Source of the DNA: Nitrospinota bacterium
Lineage (GTDB): Bacteria > Nitrospinota > Nitrospinia > UBA9942
NCBI GenBank assembly: GCA_016200365.1
Contig: JACQEW010000133.1
Coordinates: 1-16,417 of the forward strand
DNA: 16,417 bases
Direction of reading: 5' to 3'
Shown: piece by piece, positions 8,201 through 12,964 of the stretch
Numbering within the stretch: position 1 is the stretch's first letter
Layout of the letters: every line of letters begins with the position of its first letter
Notes under the pieces: generated by a model
Databases searched by the model: none
Told to the model about the DNA's origin: nothing
The model's input: the letters and a program-made list of their open reading frames with translations, nothing else
Program-made: the position numbers and the translations under genes

Positions 8201-8520
8201 GAAGGGGTTTTAATTAAAATATCGCTCAGGTATTGGCTCCCCGAAAAGAGGAAGGAAAGCGACCTGATATTTTTAGAAATATCCGAAAAAATGACATCGA
8301 GTATGGAAGGCTCGCCGACTGATGTAAAGAATCTCTCGAAATTATTGAGCGACCTGTCAGGGTCAAATGAATTTGCCGACTCCGATGTTATAATAGATAG
8401 AGCCTCATCTAAGCTTTGAGCTTTGAGCTTTGAGCTTTGAGCTTTTATAACAGCTTCTATTGCTTTAAGATTTTCTTCCGCCCTTTCAGGCTGAGAAAAT
8501 CCCTTTGAAGATAGGTTCAT
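5227..8520 (-). CDS. glnE: Bifunctional glutamine synthetase adenylyltransferase/adenylyl-removing enzyme
   Basis: GlnE attaches and removes AMP on glutamine synthetase in response to PII signalling, controlling nitrogen assimilation in the cytoplasm. Two nucleotidyltransferase cores are seen: GMGKLGGRELNFSSDIDLLY (about residue 223) and AMGKLGGRELSFGSDLDIVF (about residue 800), each with its DxD metal-binding pair (DID, DLD). GlnE linker regions follow each core (RQALLKCRPAAG and RQALTKARFIAG; LGYGGIREIEFIVQ and LGRGGIVDIEFIIQ). I chose the ATG at 8520. A GTG at 8538 is in frame but lies inside a palindrome arm; neither has a good ribosome site. At about 1097 residues it exceeds the usual ~950. 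The excess is at least partly explained by in-frame repeats at 8412-8445, 7016-7060, 6162-6253 and 6002-6042, none in a catalytic motif. The frame is intact, so function is plausible. It is transcribed away from the ECF sigma gene. Confidence 0.95.
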   Translation of the reverse strand: MNLSSKGFSQPERAEENLKAIEAVIKAQSSKLKAQSLDEALSIITSESANSFDPDRSLNNFERFFTSVGEPSILDVIFSDISKNIRSLSFLFSGSQYLSDILIKTPSYAGWLLNPHILKKSRFKDEMYDDLSEMFSRNASSGSKEIMNTLRKFKNRELLRIGLRDLMRESDTIETIEDLSNTADTCLQKAYEYCNGELVRKYGAPFFEDMDGSEKLCEFVILGMGKLGGRELNFSSDIDLLYIYSSDKGMTSGIESPNRNIENQITTHEYFVHLSRMITKMITEITDEGQVFRIDLDLRPEGKSGDITNSLRSAEIYYESWGQAWERQALLKCRPAAGSMSLGKNFMETIRPFIFRKYLDFSALREIKEMKDKINRSLEIKRNGKHNVKLGYGGIREIEFIVQSFQLIYGGREKWLRDKNSMRTLHRISEKGFLSYSEYFSLSNAYLFLRDIENRIQLLSGRQTHDIPEDPEELITLARKMGINKNFHDPLSWVPRISNFQLMEMYNYHTENVRKIYDNLFSTDIYDITEMREDVSQWQIDIDDPVSSIAVLKEIGLKSPEMTRRNLLLMRDGGAYAHPTVRSKRYFNRTLPSLLKKCAELPDADLAINNFEKFIDAGRVREMIYSVLSGSEGTVKSLSSIFGTSQYLSNILIQQPELADAILITENIYQGKTKEMLRDGLAGILKSADTYESSLDELCKFKRGEELRIGLRDILGIAGLRDIMSELSSLADVYIEFSIKLVEDDLVKRYGEPMEITPPFSSPYLRGGLRSGYSKGRGTQAKLGAGDFERSRFAIIAMGKLGGRELSFGSDLDIVFAYSNDGETTGSRESGVGRSRLQTAIESKDRISNHFFFSKLCEKLIYAISGMTRFGFAYRVDTRLRPDGEKGVLVMTLKGYENYYQKRGEVWERQALTKARFIAGDERLGMELINIIHSFVYDTPFEPAVAKEIDRMRKRIEQERIKSALGRDIKLGRGGIVDIEFIIQFLQLKYGGNFKEIRGTGSLDTMKFLREKRLISEMDYQTLSMSYLFLRKIESRIRIEHDRPLSIIPDSRDELSSLAKKLGYKDNGESAGDKLYKDFESCTEKVREVYNRIIFNF
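6002..6042. repeat. Hairpin plus heptamer insertion inside glnE
   Basis: GCCGTCT-GG-AGACGGC (6002-6017) forms a perfect 7-bp stem and is followed by two ACTCCCG heptamers (6026-6039). On the minus strand it encodes SRESGVGRSRLQTAI just after the second nucleotidyltransferase core, where GlnE relatives have a short loop. SRESGVG is also encoded in the spermidine-synthase-like gene. Confidence 0.8.
6162..6253. repeat. Composite double-hairpin insertion inside glnE
   Basis: Two perfect hairpins: CCCAAGC-TTC-GCTTGGG (6169-6185) and TCCTCCCCTT-AAAT-AAGGGGAGGA (6217-6240). In frame on the minus strand they encode a Gly/Pro-rich stretch (PPFSSPYLRGGL ... SKGRGTQAKLGAGD) immediately before the second nucleotidyltransferase core. 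The second hairpin resembles those at 2794-2838 and 11503-11591. Confidence 0.8.
7016..7060. repeat. Heptamer and small hairpin insertion inside glnE
   Basis: Two AATTGGA heptamers (7016-7029) and a third diverged copy lead into the hairpin CCCAC-GAAA-GTGGG (7041-7054). In frame on the minus strand they encode PLSWVPRISNFQL between the two halves of GlnE. The heptamer matches the array in the gap downstream of glnE. Confidence 0.7.
8412..8445. repeat. Heptamer tandem repeat (AGCTTTG)4 near the 5' end of glnE
   Basis: Four exact AGCTTTG copies and a partial fifth. On the minus strand they encode KAQSSKLKAQSL around codons 26-37 of glnE, ahead of the catalytic domains. A change of one copy would shift the frame and truncate the protein. 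Confidence 0.92.
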
Positions 8521-8527
8521 AACAGTG

Positions 8528-8659
8528 TAATAGTTCACCGCAGAGACGCAAAGACGCAGAGAAAGGAAATGAAGTATTAGTCAAATGACTAATGACCAGT
8601 TTTTGTTATTTGATTAATTTCCATACTCAGCGCCTCTGCGTCTCTGCGGTGAACTATTA
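8528..8659. repeat. 132-bp palindromic element in the glnE-sigma divergent gap
   Basis: Arms 8528-8550 and 8637-8659 are perfect 23-bp inverted repeats built on CACCGCAGAGACGCA. The centre contains a small perfect hairpin ATTAGTC-AAAT-GACTAAT (8576-8593). It covers most of the gap between the divergent glnE and sigma genes and holds the alternative GTG of glnE in its left arm. No encoded protein is seen. Confidence 0.92.
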
Positions 8660-8717
8660 TAAAAAGAGTTTATCAAAAAAGGCAAAAAAAGTCATGGAGT
8701 GATTTATTTTAAAAAGT

Positions 8718-8745
8718 GTATCCTTTTTAATGTAAAATTCGTCTA
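8718..8745 (+). promoter_or_regulatory. Possible ECF-type promoter upstream of the sigma gene
   Basis: GTATCC (8718-8723) and CGTCTA (8740-8745) are separated by 16 bases. A CGTC -10 element at this spacing is typical of some ECF-dependent promoters, and such sigma factors often autoregulate. The -35 half is weak and only one copy is seen, so this is tentative. Confidence 0.25.
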
Positions 8746-8765
8746 TATAGTCAGAGGGCGGAAAA

Positions 8766-9347
8766 TTGGAAAATAAAAAAGAGAGATTTTTGAATCTATT
8801 TAAAGAATACGAATCGAGGATATATAACTTCATATACAGAATGACCCGGAATGAGGCGGATGCAGAGGAATTGACTCAGGAAGCATTTATAAGGGTCTGG
8901 AATGGAATTGATAAACTTCGTTCAGATTCATCTATTACATCGTGGATATACAAGATTGCATCCAATGTATGTTTCGACTCCTTTCGCAAGAATAAACGCA
9001 CTCTTAAAGAGGAGACTCTGGAGCCGGATGATGAGTTTCTCTATGATGCAAAAATTCCTTTGATAGAAGATGAGATTTATAAGGCAAGGATGGCAGAGTG
9101 TATAAGGAGTTATATCGCAAAACTTCCAGAGGATTACAGGGCTGTCATCCTGCTCCATGATATAGAGGGTCTTAAAAATTCGGATATAGCGGATATGCTC
9201 GGTATATCGCTGGACGCGGTAAAGATAAAACTCCACAGGGCAAGGGGTAGATTACGGAAAATTTTAAGCAAAGAGTGTCAGGTGCTGTATGACAAAAACG
9301 GCGATATTTATTGCGAGCCTAAAAAAGGCACAAAAGAAAAAGATTAA
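8766..9347 (+). CDS. ECF-type RNA polymerase sigma-70 family factor
   Basis: This 193-residue protein has sigma region 2 (about 8-75: YRMTRNEADAEELTQEAFIRVW, SSITSWIYKIASNVCFDSFR) and region 4 (about 115-170: LPEDYRAVILLHDIEGL, DIADMLGISLDAVKIKLHRARGRL), with no regions 1 or 3, the ECF layout. The start is taken as TTG 8766, about eight bases after AGAGG; the first ATG in frame lies inside region 2 and would remove needed helices. The tail after region 4 (CQVLYDKNGDIYCEP) carries two cysteines and is longer than in a minimal ECF factor, so it may contact metal or the anti-sigma factor (inference). The gene at 9487 encodes a zinc-finger anti-sigma-like protein, the usual partner. DUF2892 and arsenite methyltransferase genes follow and are the natural candidate targets. 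Confidence 0.95.
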   Translation: MENKKERFLNLFKEYESRIYNFIYRMTRNEADAEELTQEAFIRVWNGIDKLRSDSSITSWIYKIASNVCFDSFRKNKRTLKEETLEPDDEFLYDAKIPLIEDEIYKARMAECIRSYIAKLPEDYRAVILLHDIEGLKNSDIADMLGISLDAVKIKLHRARGRLRKILSKECQVLYDKNGDIYCEPKKGTKEKD

Positions 9348-9443
9348 GGAGAAAAGGGGAAATGGAGAATGTGGGAGAAAAAACAATAAAGCATTAAAAT
9401 CTTTTTCTCCATTTCACCATCTTCTTCTCCCTCTCTCCTTAAT
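9343..9443. repeat. Imperfect palindrome after the sigma gene
   Basis: Perfect 10-bp outer arms (ATTAAGGAGA at 9343-9352, TCTCCTTAAT at 9434-9443) continue as purine-rich and pyrimidine-rich halves that pair imperfectly. It contains the sigma stop codon and fills most of the 139-bp gap before the anti-sigma gene. It could attenuate read-through, but lacks a terminal T-run of the usual form. Confidence 0.65.
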
Positions 9444-9445
9444 GG

Positions 9446-9460
9446 TTTTTATAATTTCCT
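9446..9460 (+). promoter_or_regulatory. TATAAT-containing leader motif before the anti-sigma gene
   Basis: TTTTATAATTTCCT is identical over 14 bases to 10068-10081 ahead of arsM. It includes a perfect TATAAT (9450-9455) 31 bases before the ATG, versus 33 for arsM. No convincing -35 is seen at 16-18 bases. It may be a promoter -10 element or shared repeat debris. Confidence 0.35.
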
Positions 9461-9486
9461 AGGCTAAAAGGAGGGGGTGATAGAGA

Positions 9487-9720
9487 ATGAACTGTAAAGA
9501 CTTCATGTCGTGTATGGAAGATTTTATAGACGGGGATTTGGGGAAGAAGCTGAAAGAGGAATGTGAATCTCACATAAAAGAGTGTCAGGGCTGTATGGAA
9601 AAGGCAATGAATTTTGAGAAGTGCATAGAATTTTTCAAATGCTGTATGCCCGATACAAAACAGCCCGAAGGTATGAAGGGCTGGATGTCCCGATTTATGA
9701 CCCAGTGCTGTGGAAAATAA
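9487..9720 (+). CDS. Cysteine-rich zinc-finger (ZAS/zf-HC2-like) anti-sigma factor candidate
   Basis: The 77-residue protein has the anti-sigma zinc-finger pattern: Cys3 in an N-terminal MNCKDF, then H29-x3-C33-x2-C36 (SHIKECQGC). In this family the zinc site sits in the anti-sigma domain, which sequesters an ECF sigma factor and can release it on thiol oxidation or metal binding. It has ten cysteines in all (3, 9, 26, 33, 36, 46, 52, 53, 74, 75), including CC pairs at 52-53 and at the C-terminus (CCGK). No membrane segment is present, so it should be a soluble cytoplasmic sensor rather than a transmembrane anti-sigma. The start is well supported by AAGGAGGGGGTGA upstream. It follows the sigma gene on the same strand and precedes DUF2892. 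Which metal or oxidant it senses is unknown; arsenite is a reasonable guess from arsM downstream. Confidence 0.85.
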   Translation: MNCKDFMSCMEDFIDGDLGKKLKEECESHIKECQGCMEKAMNFEKCIEFFKCCMPDTKQPEGMKGWMSRFMTQCCGK

Positions 9721-9729
9721 TATTGTAGT

Positions 9730-9747
9730 GCGAGGCTTTAGCCTCGC
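9730..9747. repeat. Short hairpin upstream of the DUF2892 ribosome site
   Basis: GCGAGGC-TTTA-GCCTCGC is a perfect 7-bp stem, ending two bases before the AAAGGAGG ribosome site of the DUF2892 gene. It may be a small dispersed repeat. An effect on translation is possible but unsupported. Confidence 0.7.
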
Positions 9748-9764
9748 TAAAGGAGGTGCTTAAA

Positions 9765-10028
9765 ATGAATGAAGGGATACATTGCTGTGGTCTTTCAATA
9801 AAACAGAATGTAGGAGGGGCTGACAGGGCTTTAAGAATAATTACAGGTTCTGCCCTGATTGTTGCGGCTATCATCTATCTTCAGGGAATCCCAGGGGTAA
9901 TTGCGGGATGTTTTGGGATGGGGTTAATCCTGACAGGTATTTTCGGGTTCTGCATGTTATATATACCATTGAGGATTTCAACAAAAAAACCTGATTTTAG
10001 ACAGGATGGACAGGATAAAACAGGATAA
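9765..10028 (+). CDS. DUF2892 (YgaP-like) small membrane protein
   Basis: From the ATG at 9765 the protein has 87 residues. NVGGADRALRIITGSALIV and FGMGLILTGIFGFCMLYIPL match the DUF2892 two-helix membrane domain (about residues 15-72), known as the C-terminal part of YgaP rhodanese and as stand-alone proteins. I chose ATG 9765 over GTG 9756 because AGGAGG at 9751-9756 is a near-perfect ribosome site eight bases before it and overlaps the GTG. The N-terminal HCCG is unusual ahead of this domain and mirrors CCG motifs in the anti-sigma and ArsM proteins. The last residues (RQDGQDKTG) come from a GACAGGAT repeat that also provides the stop codon. The role is unknown; position suggests a membrane component of the sigma-linked stress cassette. 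Confidence 0.88.
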   Translation: MNEGIHCCGLSIKQNVGGADRALRIITGSALIVAAIIYLQGIPGVIAGCFGMGLILTGIFGFCMLYIPLRISTKKPDFRQDGQDKTG

Positions 10029-10063
10029 AAAATATTTAAAAATTTAATCCTGTTAATCCTGTC
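10001..10063. repeat. ACAGGAT inverted repeat at the end of the DUF2892 gene
   Basis: Three ACAGGAT units (10001-10026) are inverted as AATCCTGTTAATCCTGTC (10046-10063) around an AT-rich loop, forming an imperfect stem. The left arm encodes the C-terminus and stop of DUF2892. Confidence 0.75.
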
Positions 10064-10067
10064 AAGA

Positions 10068-10081
10068 TTTTATAATTTCCT
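10068..10081 (+). promoter_or_regulatory. TATAAT-containing leader motif before arsM
   Basis: The same 14 bases as at 9447-9460, with TATAAT at 10071-10076, 33 bases before the ATG. If functional, arsM has its own promoter besides any read-through from the sigma operon. Confidence 0.35.
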
Positions 10082-10109
10082 TTACCTCAAAAAAATAGGA
10101 GAGAAAATC

Positions 10110-11393
10110 ATGGATAAAACTGTGCGGACCTTTACTATTAAAGTGAACAGTACTAATGGGAAATGTCCCATTGGAGAAAAAGTTGGAACAAAAAATTTAA
10201 ATGAAGGGAAAATACCTGTCTTTTCTTGCGAGGGAGCTTGTATAAGGGGAGAAATTGCCCGCCTTGCTGCTAACTTTGTATCGAAAGCGGAACCTTACCG
10301 TCGCAGTTGTCATGGGGAATTATTAACTGTACCTCATTCCGCTATGGCTAATTGGGTCAAAAAAGCCAAAAAGGTAGTTCTTATAGATGGGTGTTTTCTA
10401 AAATGTCATGGAAGAATTCTGGAAAATATGATTGATAAAGAGTATTTATTTCATTTTGATGCCTTGTCCCACTATAAGAAATATACAGAATTATTTGATA
10501 TAGACTCTGTGCCGGAAGCAGAGCGGAAGGAGGCAGCACAACAGGTAGCGAGCTGGGTTTTGGATAGTTTAAATAAGGGGGGGAATATGAATAATGTAAA
10601 AGAAACTGTAAAAAAGGCTTATGGAAGCATAGCGTCTAAAAAGGGAAGCTGCTGCGGCTCTGATTTAAAGGCAAATGTGTCTGCCTGTGTATCAGGATAT
10701 TCGGATGAAGACTTGTCATCCATACCGGCGGAGGCAAACCTCGGACTTTCCTGCGGCAATCCTGTCGCAATAGCATCGTTAAAAGAGGGTGAAACGGTTC
10801 TTGATTTAGGCTCAGGTGCAGGGATAGACTGCTTTCTCGCGGCTAAGAGAGTTGGTGATACAGGCAGGGTTATTGGTATAGACATGACCCCCGAGATGAT
10901 AGAAAAGGCAAGGGAGAATGCCAGAAAGGAGAATTTCGAAAATGTAGAATTCAGACCGGGAGATATAGAAAATCTGCCTGTAGAGGACAATTCCGTAGAT
11001 GTTGTTATCAGCAACTGCGTCATAAATCTCGCACCGGATAAGGGAAAAGTCTTTAAAGAAATCTACAGGATTTTAAAGCCCGGCGGCAGGATGATTGTAT
11101 CCGATATTGTCCTTACAGGAAAATTGCCATCATGGATTAAAAATAATGTGAATGCCTATGTGGGATGTATTGCCGGCGCGGTTCAGATGGATGATTATCT
11201 GAAAATGATAGAAGATGCGGGGCTCTCCAATCCTGCTATCTTACAAAAAAGCGATTCAAACTGCCTCGATAGTAACGACCCTATTGCAAAACATGTAGTG
11301 AGCGAAGCGAATCTATTGGCAGATAAAGCGGTAAAAGGTATTGGTAACGCATTGAAAATAGCAAGTATCACAGTTGCGGCAGAAAAAAAATAG
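10110..11393 (+). CDS. arsM: DGC zinc-binding domain fused to ArsM-type arsenite methyltransferase
   Basis: A single 427-residue frame. Residues 1-155 resemble the DGC-type putative zinc-binding family: C19, C40-x3-C44, C67, D93-G-C95 and C99. Residues 160-427 are a complete ArsM: SAM site VLDLGSGAGIDC (230-241), GIDMTPEMIEKAR, GDIENLP, and the three arsenic-binding cysteines expected of the family, C215 (SCGNP), C303 (SNCVINL) and C353 (VGCIAG). An N-terminal CCG (181-183) is also present. ArsM converts As(III) to methylated arsenicals with SAM and thiols in the cytoplasm. The first ATG has AGGAGAG six bases upstream. An internal ATG at 10587 (Met160), preceded by a seven-G purine tract, could start a separate ArsM, so the frame may yield both fusion and short forms (inference). 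It follows the ECF cassette on the same strand, 81 bp after DUF2892. No arsR, arsB or arsC is seen. Confidence 0.92.
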   Translation: MDKTVRTFTIKVNSTNGKCPIGEKVGTKNLNEGKIPVFSCEGACIRGEIARLAANFVSKAEPYRRSCHGELLTVPHSAMANWVKKAKKVVLIDGCFLKCHGRILENMIDKEYLFHFDALSHYKKYTELFDIDSVPEAERKEAAQQVASWVLDSLNKGGNMNNVKETVKKAYGSIASKKGSCCGSDLKANVSACVSGYSDEDLSSIPAEANLGLSCGNPVAIASLKEGETVLDLGSGAGIDCFLAAKRVGDTGRVIGIDMTPEMIEKARENARKENFENVEFRPGDIENLPVEDNSVDVVISNCVINLAPDKGKVFKEIYRILKPGGRMIVSDIVLTGKLPSWIKNNVNAYVGCIAGAVQMDDYLKMIEDAGLSNPAILQKSDSNCLDSNDPIAKHVVSEANLLADKAVKGIGNALKIASITVAAEKK

Positions 11394-11502
11394 CCGCAGA
11401 CTTTCCCTCGATGGAGTTGCGAAATTGAAAACACCTATAAATAAAGGGTTTTCAGGTATACTCTGAAATTTTTACCCTAGTGGTAATAAGTTGTTTTTTA
11501 TA

Positions 11503-11591
11503 ACAACCCCCTCATTCCCCCTTCTTTAATAAGGGGGAATAATGAAAAAGAGAGGGGAATTCCCCCTTAATAAAGGGGGTTAGGGGGTTGT
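11503..11591. repeat. Nested palindrome between convergent genes
   Basis: Outer arms ACAACCCCCT (11503-11512) and AGGGGGTTGT (11582-11591) enclose two perfect hairpins, ATTCCCCCTT-n7-AAGGGGGAAT (11514-11540) and CCCCCTT-n4-AAGGGGG (11562-11579). It lies between convergent arsM and the radical SAM gene and could terminate transcription both ways, though T-tracts are poor. The rest of the 209-bp gap holds no gene that I can see. Confidence 0.85.
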
Positions 11592-11602
11592 GTCTAAATT
11601 GG

Positions 11603-12898
11603 TTATTTTGACCGTGCTGATGGCATCTTCAATGCCTTATTTCTATAGCTTAAATTCACAGCAAGCCTGTAGACAATACCTTTGTAACTTCTAAAGCTGC
11701 GTTTGAGAATATTCTTAATTGTATATGTATTTCTAAATATCCAGTAGTAGCCGTTCTGAAGTTCCTCCGCAGTCATGCCCTTAGGCTTAAACACAACCTC
11801 GCCTGTATGGTATTTTGCCCAATCTCTGTCAATTATCCTCCCCTCCTTTTCAAGTATATTATATGTTACTGTGCCAGGGAGCGGTGTAAGTATATGGAAC
11901 TGTGCCGCATCCAAATTTGTCTCTATTATAAAATCGAATGTGTTTTTAAAGACAGTTTTGTCGTCTTCATCCAGTCCGAACACAAAACTCCCAACAATAT
12001 TTATACCTGCATCATGTATCTTTTGTATCGCATCTTTGTAGCCTTCTGCGGAATTCCAACCTTTGTTCATCTTTTCAAGATTTTTCTGAGAGAGGCTTTC
12101 AAGACCGATAAACACATACTTGCCGCCGCTCTCTGCATACAGCCTTAAAAGCTCCGAATCCTTTGCCATTGTGATTGATGCCTGACTGCCCCAGTTAAGC
12201 TTCAAAGGTATAAGTTTCGTAAAAAGCTCTTTTGCATATCCTGGCCTGCCTGCTATATTATCATCCATAAAGAAAAATTCTTTTGTATCAAAACCCTTTA
12301 TCTCTTCAATTACATTGTCAACAGGCCTGACCCTGAATTTATTGCCAAAAAATGCCGTTACAGCACAATAGTCGCAGTTAAACGGACAACCGCGGGTCGC
12401 CTGAAGGGTATAAAAACTGGAATACATCCCCCTGTCATGAAGGTCTCTGCGTGGGATGACCATATTTTTCATATCGCACAGCTTATCTGCACGATACTTT
12501 GGTTTTAATCCGCCGCTCTTAAAATCCGATAGGAGTTTATGCCAAACAAGTTCTGCCTCGCCTATTACTACTGCATCGGCATGCTGGAGCGCCTCATCGG
12601 GAAGCGCCGAGACATGCACGCCGCCCATCACAACCTTTCTCCCCTTCTTTCTGAAATTATCTGCTATGTTATAAGCGCTGGGCATCTCTGCCGTAAAACC
12701 TGTTATCCCCACAAGGTCAACATCTGCATCGTAATCAACCGGTTTAACCCTCGCATCCAGTATTTCTACATCCCATTCTTTGGGTGTAAGAGCGGCAATA
12801 GTAGGAAGGCTTAGACGCACAAATCCTGCCTTGCCGCTTTTAGAAACACCGCCCCAATAACTCCGCTCATTCGTTGGAAGCACTAAAAGAAGTTTCAT
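11603..12898 (-). CDS. B12-binding-domain radical SAM protein
   Basis: 431 residues. An N-terminal cobalamin-binding-like fold (about 1-125; GGVHVSALPDEALQHADAVV, GEAE) precedes a radical SAM core whose C171-x3-C175-x2-C178 (RGCPFNCDYC) ligates the 4Fe-4S cluster. GLESLSQKNLEKMNKG and SFVFGLDEDD are typical of the later barrel strands. The C-terminal 80 residues resemble the DUF4070-type tail of several class B radical SAM enzymes. The canonical cobalamin-ligating DxHxxG is absent, which is common in this group. Reactions in the family include methylations and ring formations in lipid, pigment and natural-product pathways; the substrate cannot be read here. It is transcribed alone on the minus strand, converging on arsM and diverging from ribF. 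The start at 12898 is an ATG followed by a strong start of the fold (MKLLLVLPTNE). A hopanoid-type enzyme is one possibility, but no hopanoid gene is nearby. Confidence 0.9.
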   Translation of the reverse strand: MKLLLVLPTNERSYWGGVSKSGKAGFVRLSLPTIAALTPKEWDVEILDARVKPVDYDADVDLVGITGFTAEMPSAYNIADNFRKKGRKVVMGGVHVSALPDEALQHADAVVIGEAELVWHKLLSDFKSGGLKPKYRADKLCDMKNMVIPRRDLHDRGMYSSFYTLQATRGCPFNCDYCAVTAFFGNKFRVRPVDNVIEEIKGFDTKEFFFMDDNIAGRPGYAKELFTKLIPLKLNWGSQASITMAKDSELLRLYAESGGKYVFIGLESLSQKNLEKMNKGWNSAEGYKDAIQKIHDAGINIVGSFVFGLDEDDKTVFKNTFDFIIETNLDAAQFHILTPLPGTVTYNILEKEGRIIDRDWAKYHTGEVVFKPKGMTAEELQNGYYWIFRNTYTIKNILKRSFRSYKGIVYRLAVNLSYRNKALKMPSARSK

Positions 12899-12925
12899 AT
12901 AGGTTTTAATCTAATTTATCATAAT

Positions 12926-12953
12926 TTGACAATCTTTAAAATCACATGATAAA
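12926..12953 (+). promoter_or_regulatory. Candidate sigma-70 promoter for ribF
   Basis: A perfect TTGACA (12926-12931) and GATAAA (12948-12953) are separated by 16 bases. The predicted transcript would begin only a few bases before the GTG of ribF, which has no Shine-Dalgarno, so the message may be leaderless or nearly so. Confidence 0.5.
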
Positions 12954-12964
12954 GTAGTTTTGCC

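Noticed and set aside
8520..8538. GTG start for glnE at 8538
   Set aside because: The codon is within the perfect 23-bp arm of a palindrome; the ATG at 8520 is a simpler start, though neither has a good ribosome site.
9756..9764. GTG start for the DUF2892 gene
   Set aside because: The GTG overlaps the AGGAGG ribosome site that serves the ATG at 9765.
10619..11023. 134-codon minus-strand frame inside arsM
   Set aside because: Antisense to well-conserved ArsM motifs, with Ser/Pro-rich composition; a shadow of the real gene.
11401..11451. CRISPR-like sequence ending ATTGAAAAC
   Set aside because: The stretch resembles the end of some CRISPR repeats, but there is one copy only, no spacers and no cas gene.
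12539..12814. Plus-strand frame opposite the radical SAM gene
   Set aside because: Overlaps the conserved B12-binding region on the other strand and has no recognisable motifs.
12899..12964. FMN riboswitch upstream of ribF
   Set aside because: The gap is only 66 bp, AT-rich and shows no conserved riboswitch helices.
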